From positions 1-64,000 of the forward strand of contig JAXLRF010000003.1 of NCBI GenBank assembly GCA_046331225.1: a stretch of 64,000 nucleotides of DNA. Direction: 5' to 3'. Both the position numbers and the translations under genes were made by a program. The notes beneath the pieces were generated by a model. That model was given only the letters and a program-made list of their open reading frames with translations. It did no database searches and was not told the DNA's origin. Each line of letters opens with the position of its first letter. The stretch's first letter is position 1. This document shows positions 25,533 to 33,959 of this stretch, in pieces. The DNA comes from VFMC01 sp046331225. GTDB lineage: Bacteria; Actinomycetota; Acidimicrobiia; Acidimicrobiales; Ilumatobacteraceae.

Positions 25533-27146
25533 TCAGGCGGAGGGCACCAGCAGCGCGGCGAGCGCCTCGAGGAACGGGGCCGGATCGATCGCCATGCCCT
25601 CCCCGTACAGCTTCACCTTCGGCTCGGTACCACTCGGCCGCAGCTGCAGCCGCAGCTCGTCGCCGCACTGCAACCGCAGCAACGTCGCCTCCTCGAACCA
25701 GGTGACCTCGGTGACGGCGCGGCCGGCCACCTCGGCGGGCGGACGTTCGCGGAGGCGGCGCACGGCCGCGGCACCCGCGGCGGGATCGAGGCGCACCGAG
25801 CGGTCGGCGATCACGTGGCGGCCGTACTGGTCGGCGATCGTGTCGAGCAGGTCCTGCACCGTGCGCCCCTCGCCCTCGGCCACGGCAGCGATCTCGGCCA
25901 GCAGCACCGCGGCGGTGATGCCGTCCTTGTCGAGCGGGCGGTCGGTGACCAGGTAGCCGAGCGCCTGTTCGTAGCCGAACACGAATCGCTGGTCGGGCCG
26001 CTCGAGCACCGTGTGGCCGATCCACTTGAAGCCCGTGTAGGTCTCGGCGGCGTGCACACCGTGGTGCGCCGCCATGCGGCCGAGCAGTGACGAGGACACC
26101 AACGTGGTGACCACCAGGCGATCGTCGCCCGAGGTGTGCCGCAACACGTGATCGGCGAGCAACCAGCCGATCTCGTCACCGGTGAGCTTGCGCCAGTCGG
26201 CGGGCGAGGCGGCGGGCCAGCGCACGGGGATCGCCGCGCCGAGACGGTCCGCGTCGGGGTCGTTCGCCAGCGCGATGCGGGCGCCGGTCGACGCGGCCAG
26301 GGCGATCACGAGGTCCATCGCGCCGGGTTCCTCCGGGTTGGGGAACCCCACCGTCGGGAACGTGCCGTCGGGCTGCTGCTGTTCGGCCACCACGTGCGGG
26401 GCCGTGTGCCCGGCCCGCTCGAACGCGTCGAGCAGCGTGGCGCCACCCACGCCGTGCAGCGCCGTGTAGGCCACGGCCGTGCCCCGCACCTCGGGACGGA
26501 ACCGCACGCCCGGCACGGCTGCCAGGTAGGCCTGCTCGTGCTCGGGGCCGAGCAGCTCGATCAGCGGATGGTCGGCCGCTTCGAGCTCGACCGTGCACGG
26601 GTCGACCGCGTCGATGCACCCGGCGATCTCGCCGTCGACCGGTGGCACGATCTGCGAGCCCGTGTGCAGGTACACCTTGTAGCCGTTGTCGGCCGGCGGG
26701 TTGTGACTCGCGGTGACCATCACCCCGGCGGCCGCACGCACCCCCGTGATCGAGAACGCCAGCACCGGCGTGGGCACCACGTGCGGGAACAGCAGGGCGC
26801 GCACACCGCGCGCCGCGCACACACGCGCGGTGTCGAGCGCGAACGCATCGCTCTTGCGCCGGGCGTCGTAGCCGATGATCACGCCGCGCTCGGCGGCGTC
26901 GGGCATGGTGGCGAGCAGGTGGTCGACCAGGCCTGCGGCGGCCTGGCGCACGACGAGCCGATTCATCCGCAGCGGCCCCGCACCGACCGCGCCGCGCAGA
27001 CCGGCCGTGCCGAACTGCAGACGGCCGTCGAAGCGGGCGGCGAGCTCGTCGGCGGGACCGTCGAGCAACGCCTGCAACTCGACGCGCAGATCGTCGTCGG
27101 GCTCGGCGGCGAGCCAGCGTTCGGCGACGAGGCGGGACTCGGACAA
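25533..27146 (-). CDS. phosphohexomutase (phosphoglucomutase/phosphomannomutase)
   Basis: A 537-residue alpha-D-phosphohexomutase, which moves phosphate between C1 and C6 of hexose phosphates. All four domains are present: an N-terminal FGTAGLRGAVGAGPLRMN, the phosphoserine loop TASHNPPADNGYKVY (Ser near 147), the metal loop NDPDADRLG, the sugar loop GYEQALGYLV and the phosphate loop RPSGTEPKVKLY. Length fits the PgcA-like long branch. The start is a TTG at 27146, chosen because a GGAGG site sits eight bases upstream. It follows the PfkB kinase by 49 bases on the same strand, so the two may be cotranscribed. Confidence 0.92.
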   Translation of the reverse strand: MSESRLVAERWLAAEPDDDLRVELQALLDGPADELAARFDGRLQFGTAGLRGAVGAGPLRMNRLVVRQAAAGLVDHLLATMPDAAERGVIIGYDARRKSDAFALDTARVCAARGVRALLFPHVVPTPVLAFSITGVRAAAGVMVTASHNPPADNGYKVYLHTGSQIVPPVDGEIAGCIDAVDPCTVELEAADHPLIELLGPEHEQAYLAAVPGVRFRPEVRGTAVAYTALHGVGGATLLDAFERAGHTAPHVVAEQQQPDGTFPTVGFPNPEEPGAMDLVIALAASTGARIALANDPDADRLGAAIPVRWPAASPADWRKLTGDEIGWLLADHVLRHTSGDDRLVVTTLVSSSLLGRMAAHHGVHAAETYTGFKWIGHTVLERPDQRFVFGYEQALGYLVTDRPLDKDGITAAVLLAEIAAVAEGEGRTVQDLLDTIADQYGRHVIADRSVRLDPAAGAAAVRRLRERPPAEVAGRAVTEVTWFEEATLLRLQCGDELRLQLRPSGTEPKVKLYGEGMAIDPAPFLEALAALLVPSA

Positions 27147-27195
27147 CGGGGGAACCTCCGGGGACGGCAGGCGGGCCGGGGCCGGCCCGCCCGGG

Positions 27196-28185
27196 TCAGA
27201 TCAGCGTGTGCAGGTCGACCAGCGGTCGCGGCCCGACGTGCGAGATCACCTCGGCGGCGGCGATCGAGCCGATGCGAGCGCACTCGGCCAGCGACATCGA
27301 GCGGGTGTAGCCGTACAGGAACCCTGCGGCGAACAGATCGCCCGCGCCCGTGGTGTCGAGCACCCGGTCGACCGGCTCGGCCGGCGCGTGCAGCACGCCG
27401 TCGGGCGTGACGACGAGGCAGCCGCGGGCACCGACGGTGACGACGGCGAGCTGGCAGTCGCGCTGCACGTGCTCGATCGCGGCGTCGAGGGTGTCGACCT
27501 CGTAGAGCGACACGAGCTCGTGCTCGTTGCCGAACAGCAGGTCGACCTCGTCGGCGACGAGCGCACGGAAGTCGCTGCGGTGGCGGTCGACGCAGAAGCT
27601 GTCGCTCAGCGTGAGCGACACGAGCCGGTCGTGGCGGTGCGCCACCTGTGCGGCGTGCCGGAACGCGGCCTTGGCCTCGTCGCGGTCGTACAGGTAGCCC
27701 TCCATGTAGAGCACCGCACCGGCGGCCACGGCGTCTTCGTCGATGTCGTCGACGCACAGCAACGACGACACACCGAGGTAGGTGTTCATCGTGCGCTCGG
27801 CGTCGGGCGTGACGACGATGATGCACCGCCCCGTCGGGGTGTCGTCGTCGGGGTGACCGGGACGGAACTGCACACCGACGGCACGCAGGTCGTGGCCGAA
27901 CACCTGGCCCAGGTCGTCGTCGCTGACCTTGCCGATGTAGGCGGCGTTGCCGCCGAGGCTGGCGATGCCGCACATGGTGTTGGCGGCCGAGCCGCCGCTC
28001 ATCTCGACCGCACTGCCGAGCGCCCGGTACAGGTGCAGCGCACGATCGGTGTCGATCAGGGTCATCGACCCCTTCACCAGGTCGTGGCGATCGATGAAGT
28101 GGTCGTCCGCGTGCGAGATCACGTCGACGAGTGCGTTGCCCACGCCCACCACGTCGTACCGCAGCTCGATCGTCCTGTCTGGCAC
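27196..28185 (-). CDS. PfkB-family carbohydrate/nucleoside kinase (adenosine-kinase-like)
   Basis: A 329-residue ribokinase-fold enzyme. GGSAANTMCGIASLGG near 63-78 is the PfkB-1 region. DTTGAGDLFAAGFLYG near 275-290 is the PfkB-2 signature with the catalytic Asp in GAGD. The spacing and the SLTLSDSFCVDRHR segment resemble the bacterial adenosine/sugar kinase branch. It phosphorylates an alcohol with ATP; adenosine or a free sugar is likely. The GTG start at 28185 has TAGCGT eight bases upstream. It is divergent from the M1 aminopeptidase and leads into the phosphohexomutase. Confidence 0.85.
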   Translation of the reverse strand: MPDRTIELRYDVVGVGNALVDVISHADDHFIDRHDLVKGSMTLIDTDRALHLYRALGSAVEMSGGSAANTMCGIASLGGNAAYIGKVSDDDLGQVFGHDLRAVGVQFRPGHPDDDTPTGRCIIVVTPDAERTMNTYLGVSSLLCVDDIDEDAVAAGAVLYMEGYLYDRDEAKAAFRHAAQVAHRHDRLVSLTLSDSFCVDRHRSDFRALVADEVDLLFGNEHELVSLYEVDTLDAAIEHVQRDCQLAVVTVGARGCLVVTPDGVLHAPAEPVDRVLDTTGAGDLFAAGFLYGYTRSMSLAECARIGSIAAAEVISHVGPRPLVDLHTLI

Positions 28186-28193
28186 GTCGGGAA

Positions 28194-28199
28194 ACGCTA
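28194..28199 (-). promoter_or_regulatory. -10 hexamer TAGCGT of a leaderless promoter (kinase)
   Basis: On the minus strand TAGCGT stands eight bases before GTG 28185. The same hexamer drives the divergent gene and the TetR gene at 54793. Confidence 0.5.
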
Positions 28200-28225
28200 C
28201 CGGGTCGGGCCGACGCGTGGGCCGT

Positions 28226-28231
28226 TAGCGT
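28226..28231 (+). promoter_or_regulatory. -10 hexamer TAGCGT of a leaderless promoter (aminopeptidase)
   Basis: TAGCGT is six bases before GTG 28238. This favours 28238 over the in-frame GTG at 28232, which would lie directly on the hexamer. Confidence 0.55.
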
Positions 28232-28237
28232 GTGGTC

Positions 28238-30769
28238 GTGACCCAGAACCCGCACCGGCTCGGCCGGGACGTCCTGCCCGAGCGTTACGAACTCGTCCTC
28301 GAACCCGACCTCGCAGCCGCCTCGTTCACCGGCTCGGTCACCATCGAGGCCACCGTGGTCGAGGCGGTCGACGAGATCGTCCTCAACGCCGACGAGCTCG
28401 AGGTCGCACGGGTGCTCGTCGATGGTGAGCCCGTCGCGTTCCGGCTCGAGCCCGCCACCGAGCGGCTGATCGTCGAGCGGTCCGCATCGGCCGGCAAGGT
28501 GGTGCTGCACCTCGAGTTCACCGGCACGCTCAACGACAAGCTCCGCGGCTTCTACCGCTCGACGTACCGCGACGAAGCCGGCACCGAGCACGTGATCGCC
28601 ACCACCCAGATGCAGTCCACCGATTGCCGGCGTGCGTTCCCCTGCTTCGACGAGCCCGACTTCAAGGCCGTGTTCTCGATCACGCTGGTGGTCGAACCCG
28701 ACCTGCTCGCCGTGTCGAACGGCCCCGAGGTCGAGCGGTCGGTGCGCGACGACGGCAAGCACGTCGTGCGGTTCGCCGAGACGATGGTGATGAGCAGCTA
28801 TCTGGTGGCGTTCGTGGTGGGCCGGCTCGAGGCCACCGAACCGGTGATGGTGCCGCGCCTCGGCGGCGGCTCGATCCCGCTGCGCATCGTGCACGTGCCG
28901 GGCAAGGCTCGGCTCACCCGCTTCGGTCTCGACGCCGGCGCGTTCGCGCTCGGCTGGTACCAGGACTACTACGGCATCCCGTACCCGACCGAGAAGTGCG
29001 ACATGCTCGCACTGCCCGACTTCGCCGCCGGCGCGATGGAGAACCTCGGCTGCATCACCTACCGCGAGAGCCTGCTGCTGGTCGACGAGGCAAACAGCAC
29101 CCAGTCCGAGCAACAGGTGCTCGCCGACGTGATCACCCACGAGCTCGCCCACATGTGGTTCGGCGACCTCGTCACGATGAGCTGGTGGAACGGCATCTGG
29201 TTGAACGAGGCCTTCGCCACGTTCATGGAGGTCGAGTGCTGCGACCACTACCGCCCCGACTGGAAGCGCTGGGCCACGTTCGGGCTCGAGCGCAGCGTCG
29301 CGTTCGAGACCGATGCGCTGGCCGCCACCCGATCGGTCGAGTTCCCGGTCGAGGCACCCGACGACTGCCAGGGCATGTTCGACGTGCTGACGTACCAGAA
29401 GGGCGGCGCGCTGCTGCGCATGTTGCAGCAGTACCTCGGCGAGGAGGAGTTCCGCCGGGGCGTGCAGCACTACCTGACCACGCACTCGTACGGCAACACC
29501 GAGACGAGCGACCTGTGGGACGCGATCGAGGCCGTCAACCCGCACACGCCCGTGCGCCGCATGATGGACAGCTGGATCTGGCAGCCGGGCTTCCCGCTCG
29601 TGAGCGCCCGGCTCGACGGCGACGAGCTCGTGCTGTCGCAGCAGCGGTTCGCGTACGACGACGAGAGCCTCGGCGCCGCGGCCGCCACCCTGTTCGTCGT
29701 GCCGTTGCACCTGCGCGTCGGTGACGACGAGGTGAAGGTGCTGCTCGAGGGCGACTCGATGCGCGTCGAGGTGAGCGACCCCGATGCCCCGATCGTCGTC
29801 AACGCCGGTGGCCACGGTTTCGTGCGCGTCGCCTACGACGACGCACTCCGCAGCCGGTTGGTCGGCGAGGCGCTGAGCGGCCTCGACGTGGTCGAGCGCT
29901 ACAACCTGGTCGACGACGCGTGGAACGCGATGGTGGCCGGCCGCCTCGGCGCGCCCGAGCTGCTCACGTTCCTCGAGGGCTTCCGCGACGAGCGCGAGAA
30001 CGCGGTGTGGCAGGCGATCGCGATCGCGCTGCGCGGCCTCGGCCGCCTGGTCGACGGCGAGGCCCGCGACGCGTTCAGAGCACGAGTGCGAGCGCTCGCC
30101 GGTCCCGTGCTCGACGACCTCGGCTGGACCCCGGTCGCCGGCGAGAGCGACCTGCGCGGCAAGCTGCGCGGCCTGCTCGTCGGCCTCGTGTCCGTGCTCG
30201 GCGGCGACGTCGAGGGGCAGCGACGCAGCCGTGAGATCTGGGCCGACCCGACGGGTCACCCCGCCGAGTTGGTGGCGGCCGCCACCAACGTGGTGGCGGC
30301 CACCGGTGACACCGCCGACTACGAGCGCTTCCTCGAAGCGTTCCGCCACGCACCCACGCCGCAGGAGCAGCTGCGCAACCTGTACGCGCTGGCCGAGTTC
30401 CCGTCGTCCGAGCTGGTGCAGCGCACGTGCGAGCTGGCCATGAGCGGCGAGGTGCGCACGCAGAACGCACCGTTCCTCCTCAACCGCTGTGTCGCCAACC
30501 GCGAGCACGGCGAGCAGGCGTGGGCGTTCGTACGCCAGCACTGGGACGAGGCCAACGAACGCTTCCCCGAGAACACGATCATCTACATGGTCGACTCGGT
30601 GAAGTTGCTCACGGGCGAGACGGTGAGCGCCGACGTGCAGGCCTTCTTCGCCGAGCACACCATCCCGCAGTCGGTGAAGACGCTCGAGCAGGTGCTCGAG
30701 CGCCAGCGGGTGAACGCCGACCTGCGTCGCCGCGAGGGCGGGCGACTGGCCGGCGAGCTGAGCGACTGA
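28238..30769 (+). CDS. pepN: M1 family aminopeptidase (aminopeptidase N)
   Basis: An 843-residue zinc aminopeptidase that removes N-terminal residues from peptides in the cytosol. GAMEN at about 265-269 binds the substrate N-terminus. The zinc site HELAHMWFGD begins near 301, with the third ligand Glu in WLNEAFATF eighteen residues on. Domain order (beta saddle, catalytic, beta, ERAP1-like helical C-domain) and length fit actinobacterial PepN. The last residues run into a short GACC tandem. It is a single gene with a leaderless-type promoter. Confidence 0.95.
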   Translation: MTQNPHRLGRDVLPERYELVLEPDLAAASFTGSVTIEATVVEAVDEIVLNADELEVARVLVDGEPVAFRLEPATERLIVERSASAGKVVLHLEFTGTLNDKLRGFYRSTYRDEAGTEHVIATTQMQSTDCRRAFPCFDEPDFKAVFSITLVVEPDLLAVSNGPEVERSVRDDGKHVVRFAETMVMSSYLVAFVVGRLEATEPVMVPRLGGGSIPLRIVHVPGKARLTRFGLDAGAFALGWYQDYYGIPYPTEKCDMLALPDFAAGAMENLGCITYRESLLLVDEANSTQSEQQVLADVITHELAHMWFGDLVTMSWWNGIWLNEAFATFMEVECCDHYRPDWKRWATFGLERSVAFETDALAATRSVEFPVEAPDDCQGMFDVLTYQKGGALLRMLQQYLGEEEFRRGVQHYLTTHSYGNTETSDLWDAIEAVNPHTPVRRMMDSWIWQPGFPLVSARLDGDELVLSQQRFAYDDESLGAAAATLFVVPLHLRVGDDEVKVLLEGDSMRVEVSDPDAPIVVNAGGHGFVRVAYDDALRSRLVGEALSGLDVVERYNLVDDAWNAMVAGRLGAPELLTFLEGFRDERENAVWQAIAIALRGLGRLVDGEARDAFRARVRALAGPVLDDLGWTPVAGESDLRGKLRGLLVGLVSVLGGDVEGQRRSREIWADPTGHPAELVAAATNVVAATGDTADYERFLEAFRHAPTPQEQLRNLYALAEFPSSELVQRTCELAMSGEVRTQNAPFLLNRCVANREHGEQAWAFVRQHWDEANERFPENTIIYMVDSVKLLTGETVSADVQAFFAEHTIPQSVKTLEQVLERQRVNADLRRREGGRLAGELSD

Positions 30770-30797
30770 CCGACCGACCGAGCGACCTACCCGCCGC

Positions 30798-32006
30798 TCA
30801 GCGGTCGAACAGTTCGGCGACGATCTCGTCACCGATGGCCAGCGCGGCCGTCGCCGCGGGCGACGGTGCGTTGAGCACGTGCAGCACCCGACCGGCGTTG
30901 CTGCGTCCGAACTCGAAGTCGTCGGCCAGCCGACCGTCGGGGTACACGGCCTGGGCGCGCACGCCCGACGACGCGGGTTCGAGGTCGTCGGCGCGCACCT
31001 CGGGCACCAGGCGCGCCAACGCGTCGGCGAACCTCGCCCGGCTCACCGAGCGCACCATCTCGCTCAACCCGTAGCGCCAGTGCTGTCGGGCGAGCGCGTG
31101 GAATCCTGCGAACGCCAGTGTCTCACGCAGGTCGCCGAGGTCGATCGCCCGCCACGAGTAGCCCTCGCGTGCCAGGGCGAGCACTGCGTTGGGGCCGCAG
31201 TGGATGCGACCGTGCACGCCCCGGGTGAGGTGCACGCCGAGGAACGGGAAGCGCGGGTCGGGCACCGGATAGATGAGCGCCCGCACGAGGTGGCTGCGCG
31301 ACGGCGCGAGTTCGAAGTACTCACCGCGGAACGCCACCAGCACGAGCCCGCGAGCCGCCTCGTCGCCGCCGAACAGCCGGGCGATCCGGTCGGCGTGCAG
31401 GCCCGCACAGTTGACGACGCGGGCGGCGCCGACCGGGCCGGCACTCGTCTCGACGACCAGTTCGCCGGCGGCATCGCGCACCCCGGTCACCGTCGCGCCG
31501 AGGCGCACCTCGCCCCCACCGGCGACGACGTCGTCGACGAACGCACGGCTCACGGCCGGGTAGTCGGCGATGCCGGTGACGCGCACGTGCAACGCCTCGA
31601 TCCCGGCGACGTGCGGCTCGATCTCGCGCATGCGGGACGGGCCCATGCGCTCGACCGCCACCCCGTTGGCGGCGCAGCGCTGCTCGAGGTCGTGCAGCCT
31701 GCCGAGCTCGTCGGGGTGTGTCGCGACGACGAGCTTGCCGCACACCTCATGGGCGATGCCCCGCTCGGCGCAGAACGCGACCATGCGTTCGCGTCCGGCG
31801 GTGCAGAGGCGGGCCTTGGCCGAGCCGGGCCGGTAATAGACGCCCGCGTGGATGACGCCCGAGTTGCGACCCGTCTGGTGGCCGGCGACCGACCCCTCCT
31901 TGTCGAGGACGACCACACGCCGCGACGGATCGGCGGCGAGCGCGGCGCGTGCGGTCGCGAGCCCGACGATGCCCGCGCCGATCACCACGAGATCGGCACG
32001 CTCCAT
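30798..32006 (-). CDS. lhgO: L-2-hydroxyglutarate oxidase (LhgO family FAD enzyme)
   Basis: A 402-residue DAO-fold flavoenzyme, which oxidises L-2-hydroxyglutarate to 2-oxoglutarate. The FAD motif VIGAGIVGLATARAAL is at 7-22. LDKEGSVAGHQTGRNSGVIHAG near 35-56 is the LhgO fingerprint, and VYYRPGSAKARLCTAG follows directly. The C-terminal GPNAVLALAREGY and SGVRAQAV segments complete the family. It lies 16 bases after the acyl-CoA synthetase stop on the same strand, so it is the distal gene of a pair. Start ATG 32006. Confidence 0.9.
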   Translation of the reverse strand: MERADLVVIGAGIVGLATARAALAADPSRRVVVLDKEGSVAGHQTGRNSGVIHAGVYYRPGSAKARLCTAGRERMVAFCAERGIAHEVCGKLVVATHPDELGRLHDLEQRCAANGVAVERMGPSRMREIEPHVAGIEALHVRVTGIADYPAVSRAFVDDVVAGGGEVRLGATVTGVRDAAGELVVETSAGPVGAARVVNCAGLHADRIARLFGGDEAARGLVLVAFRGEYFELAPSRSHLVRALIYPVPDPRFPFLGVHLTRGVHGRIHCGPNAVLALAREGYSWRAIDLGDLRETLAFAGFHALARQHWRYGLSEMVRSVSRARFADALARLVPEVRADDLEPASSGVRAQAVYPDGRLADDFEFGRSNAGRVLHVLNAPSPAATAALAIGDEIVAELFDR

Positions 32007-32022
32007 CGGGCCCGCCGCTCGC

Positions 32023-33651
32023 TCAGGCGACGATCTCGACGTCGAGGTCGCCGGCGTGGTGGCGGGCGCGGAGCACCTTCTTGTCGAACTTGCCGACGCT
32101 GGTCTTCGGCACCTCGGTGATGAAGGTCCACCGCTCGGGCAGCCAGAACTTCGCGGTGCGCTCGCTGAGCCAGGCGCGCAGCTCGTCGGCGGTGACCGAC
32201 GCATCGGGCTTCAGCACCACGCACGCCATCGGCCGCTCGTCCCAGCGCGGGTCGGGCACACCGATCACCGCGGCTTCCATCACGGCCGGATGGCCCATCA
32301 GCGTGTTCTCGAGGTCGACCGAGCTCACCCACTCGCCGCCGCTCTTGATGACGTCCTTGGCCCGGTCGCTGATCATCACGTAGCCGTTCGGCTGCACCGA
32401 CGCGACGTCGCCGGTGCGCAGCCAGCCGTCGTGGAACTTCTCGGGATCGTCGACCTCGTAGTAGCGGCCGGTGATCCACGAGCCGCGCACCTCGATCTCG
32501 CCGAGCGACTCGCCGTCCCACGGCACCTCGGCACCGGTGTCGTCGGTGATGCGCAGTTCGACGCCGGGCATGATCCGGCCGGTCTTGACGCGCCAGTCGG
32601 TCTCGGACTGACCGGCCATGTCCTTCGGCGGATGGCCGATCGCGCACACGGGGCTGGTCTCGGTCATGCCCCAGCCCTGCACGATCGGCACGCCGAAGCG
32701 CTCGCGATAGCCGTCGATCAGGCCGCGCGGCACCGCCGAACCGCCGCACATCACCAGGCGGAACGAGCTCATGTCGGTGTCGGGTGCGTTCTGCAGCAGG
32801 TCGTTCAACACGGTGGGCACGGCGCCCGTGAGCGTCGGCCTCGTGTCGGCGATCACCCTCGACAGCGGTGCTGCCTGCAGGTACTGCTGCGGGAACACGA
32901 GATCGGCACCGATCATCCACGCGGCGTACGGCACACCCCACGCGTTGGCGTGGAACATCGGCACGATCACGAGCATCCGGTCGGTCTCGGCGAGCGCGAC
33001 GTTGGCGGTGCTCGTCACCATCATCGAGTGCATGTACGTGCTGCGGTGGCTGTACATGACGCCCTTGGGGTTGCCGGTGGTGCCGCTCGTGTAGCACATG
33101 GCCATGCCCGAACGTTCGTCGACCTCGGGGTACTCGAAGCCGGTCGGCGCGGCGGCCAGCAGCTCGTCGTAGTCGAGCAGGCCCTCGCCGAGCCCCGACG
33201 TGTCGCCGGTGCCCTTGACGATGATGTGCTCGACGGTGGTGAGCTGGTCGCGCACCCGGGCGAGCAGCGGCGCGATCGAGGCGTCGACGATGATCACCTT
33301 GTCTGCCGCGTGGTTGATCACGTACGCGAGCTGCTCGGGGAACAGGCGGATGTTCAGCGTGTGCAGCACCGCGCCCATGCACGGGATCGCCAGGTAGGCC
33401 TCGAGATGGGTCTGGTTGTTCCACAGGAACGTGCCCACGCGGTCACCCTGCTGCACTCCCAGCCCGGCGAGGGCCGCGGCGAGCCGGTCGGCGCGATCGG
33501 CGACCTCGGCGAACGTCGCCACCGTGTAGCCGTCGCCGGTGAAGGTGGTGACGGTGCTGTCGGCGTGCACCCGACGGCCGTGCCGGAACAGCGGCAGGAT
33601 CGTCAGCTGGTAGTCGTCCTGCATCGTGGACGGCAGGAAGGTCTGCGTCAT
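32023..33651 (-). CDS. AMP-binding fatty-acyl-CoA synthetase (medium/long chain)
   Basis: A 542-residue ANL-superfamily ligase, which adenylates a carboxylic acid and transfers it to CoA. The P-loop is CYTSGTTGNPKGVMYSHRS near 184-202; the A5 motif is QGWGMTETSP near 328; the A8 hinge is WLRTGDVASVQPNGYVMISD; and the C-terminal lysine motif is TSVGKFDKKVLR. The N-terminal GDRVGTFLWNNQTHLEAYLA is typical of the FadD/AlkK-like group. A GAGGGGGAACG ribosome site precedes the ATG. It heads a two-gene unit with lhgO. Confidence 0.92.
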   Translation of the reverse strand: MTQTFLPSTMQDDYQLTILPLFRHGRRVHADSTVTTFTGDGYTVATFAEVADRADRLAAALAGLGVQQGDRVGTFLWNNQTHLEAYLAIPCMGAVLHTLNIRLFPEQLAYVINHAADKVIIVDASIAPLLARVRDQLTTVEHIIVKGTGDTSGLGEGLLDYDELLAAAPTGFEYPEVDERSGMAMCYTSGTTGNPKGVMYSHRSTYMHSMMVTSTANVALAETDRMLVIVPMFHANAWGVPYAAWMIGADLVFPQQYLQAAPLSRVIADTRPTLTGAVPTVLNDLLQNAPDTDMSSFRLVMCGGSAVPRGLIDGYRERFGVPIVQGWGMTETSPVCAIGHPPKDMAGQSETDWRVKTGRIMPGVELRITDDTGAEVPWDGESLGEIEVRGSWITGRYYEVDDPEKFHDGWLRTGDVASVQPNGYVMISDRAKDVIKSGGEWVSSVDLENTLMGHPAVMEAAVIGVPDPRWDERPMACVVLKPDASVTADELRAWLSERTAKFWLPERWTFITEVPKTSVGKFDKKVLRARHHAGDLDVEIVA

Positions 33652-33717
33652 CGTTCCCCCTCGAACGTGCCTGGCTCGCGCACCCGGGCTGCATCCCGGG
33701 GCGGTGCCGGCATCGTA
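33652..33717 (-). promoter_or_regulatory. promoter and 5' leader of the acyl-CoA synthetase unit
   Basis: On the minus strand a TACGAT hexamer at 33717-33712 could be the -10. It is followed by a roughly 55-base leader with a CCCGG/CCGGG hairpin and a GGGGG ribosome site. Unlike most promoters here this transcript would have a real leader. Confidence 0.4.
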
Positions 33718-33738
33718 CCGAGGACGCGTGGAGGGGGT

Positions 33739-33945
33739 TCAGTCGTCGAACTCGACTCGCTCGATGTGGAGTGCCGCTTCCTCGGGCGAGAGCTCGTCGT
33801 CGTCCCACGACTCGACGCCCTCGGCGACCGAGTGCGGGTCGGCGTGCGACAACATGCCGGTCTCGGCGTCGACGAGCGTGAGCGGCCCGAACTCGTCGTC
33901 GACGTCGGCGCCGTGTTCGGTGTGGCGGTGGTGTCGGTGCGGCAT
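33739..33945 (-). CDS. acidic microprotein downstream of ftsH
   Basis: A 68-residue protein with a His-rich head (MPHRHHRHTEHG) and a strongly acidic body rich in Asp and Glu, ending IERVEFDD. AGGAG six bases before ATG 33945 makes translation likely. The start lies 14 bases past the ftsH stop, so the two are cotranscribed. No family recognised. The His cluster could bind metal, and the acidic, partly disordered chain could be an adaptor or substrate of the protease. Both are inference from position. Confidence 0.7.
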   Translation of the reverse strand: MPHRHHRHTEHGADVDDEFGPLTLVDAETGMLSHADPHSVAEGVESWDDDELSPEEAALHIERVEFDD

Positions 33946-33959
33946 GGTCGTCTCCTGGA

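Noticed and set aside
30770..30797. GACC tandem after the aminopeptidase stop as a functional repeat
   Set aside because: Only three to four short units in a 28-base convergent gap; likely chance or minor slippage.
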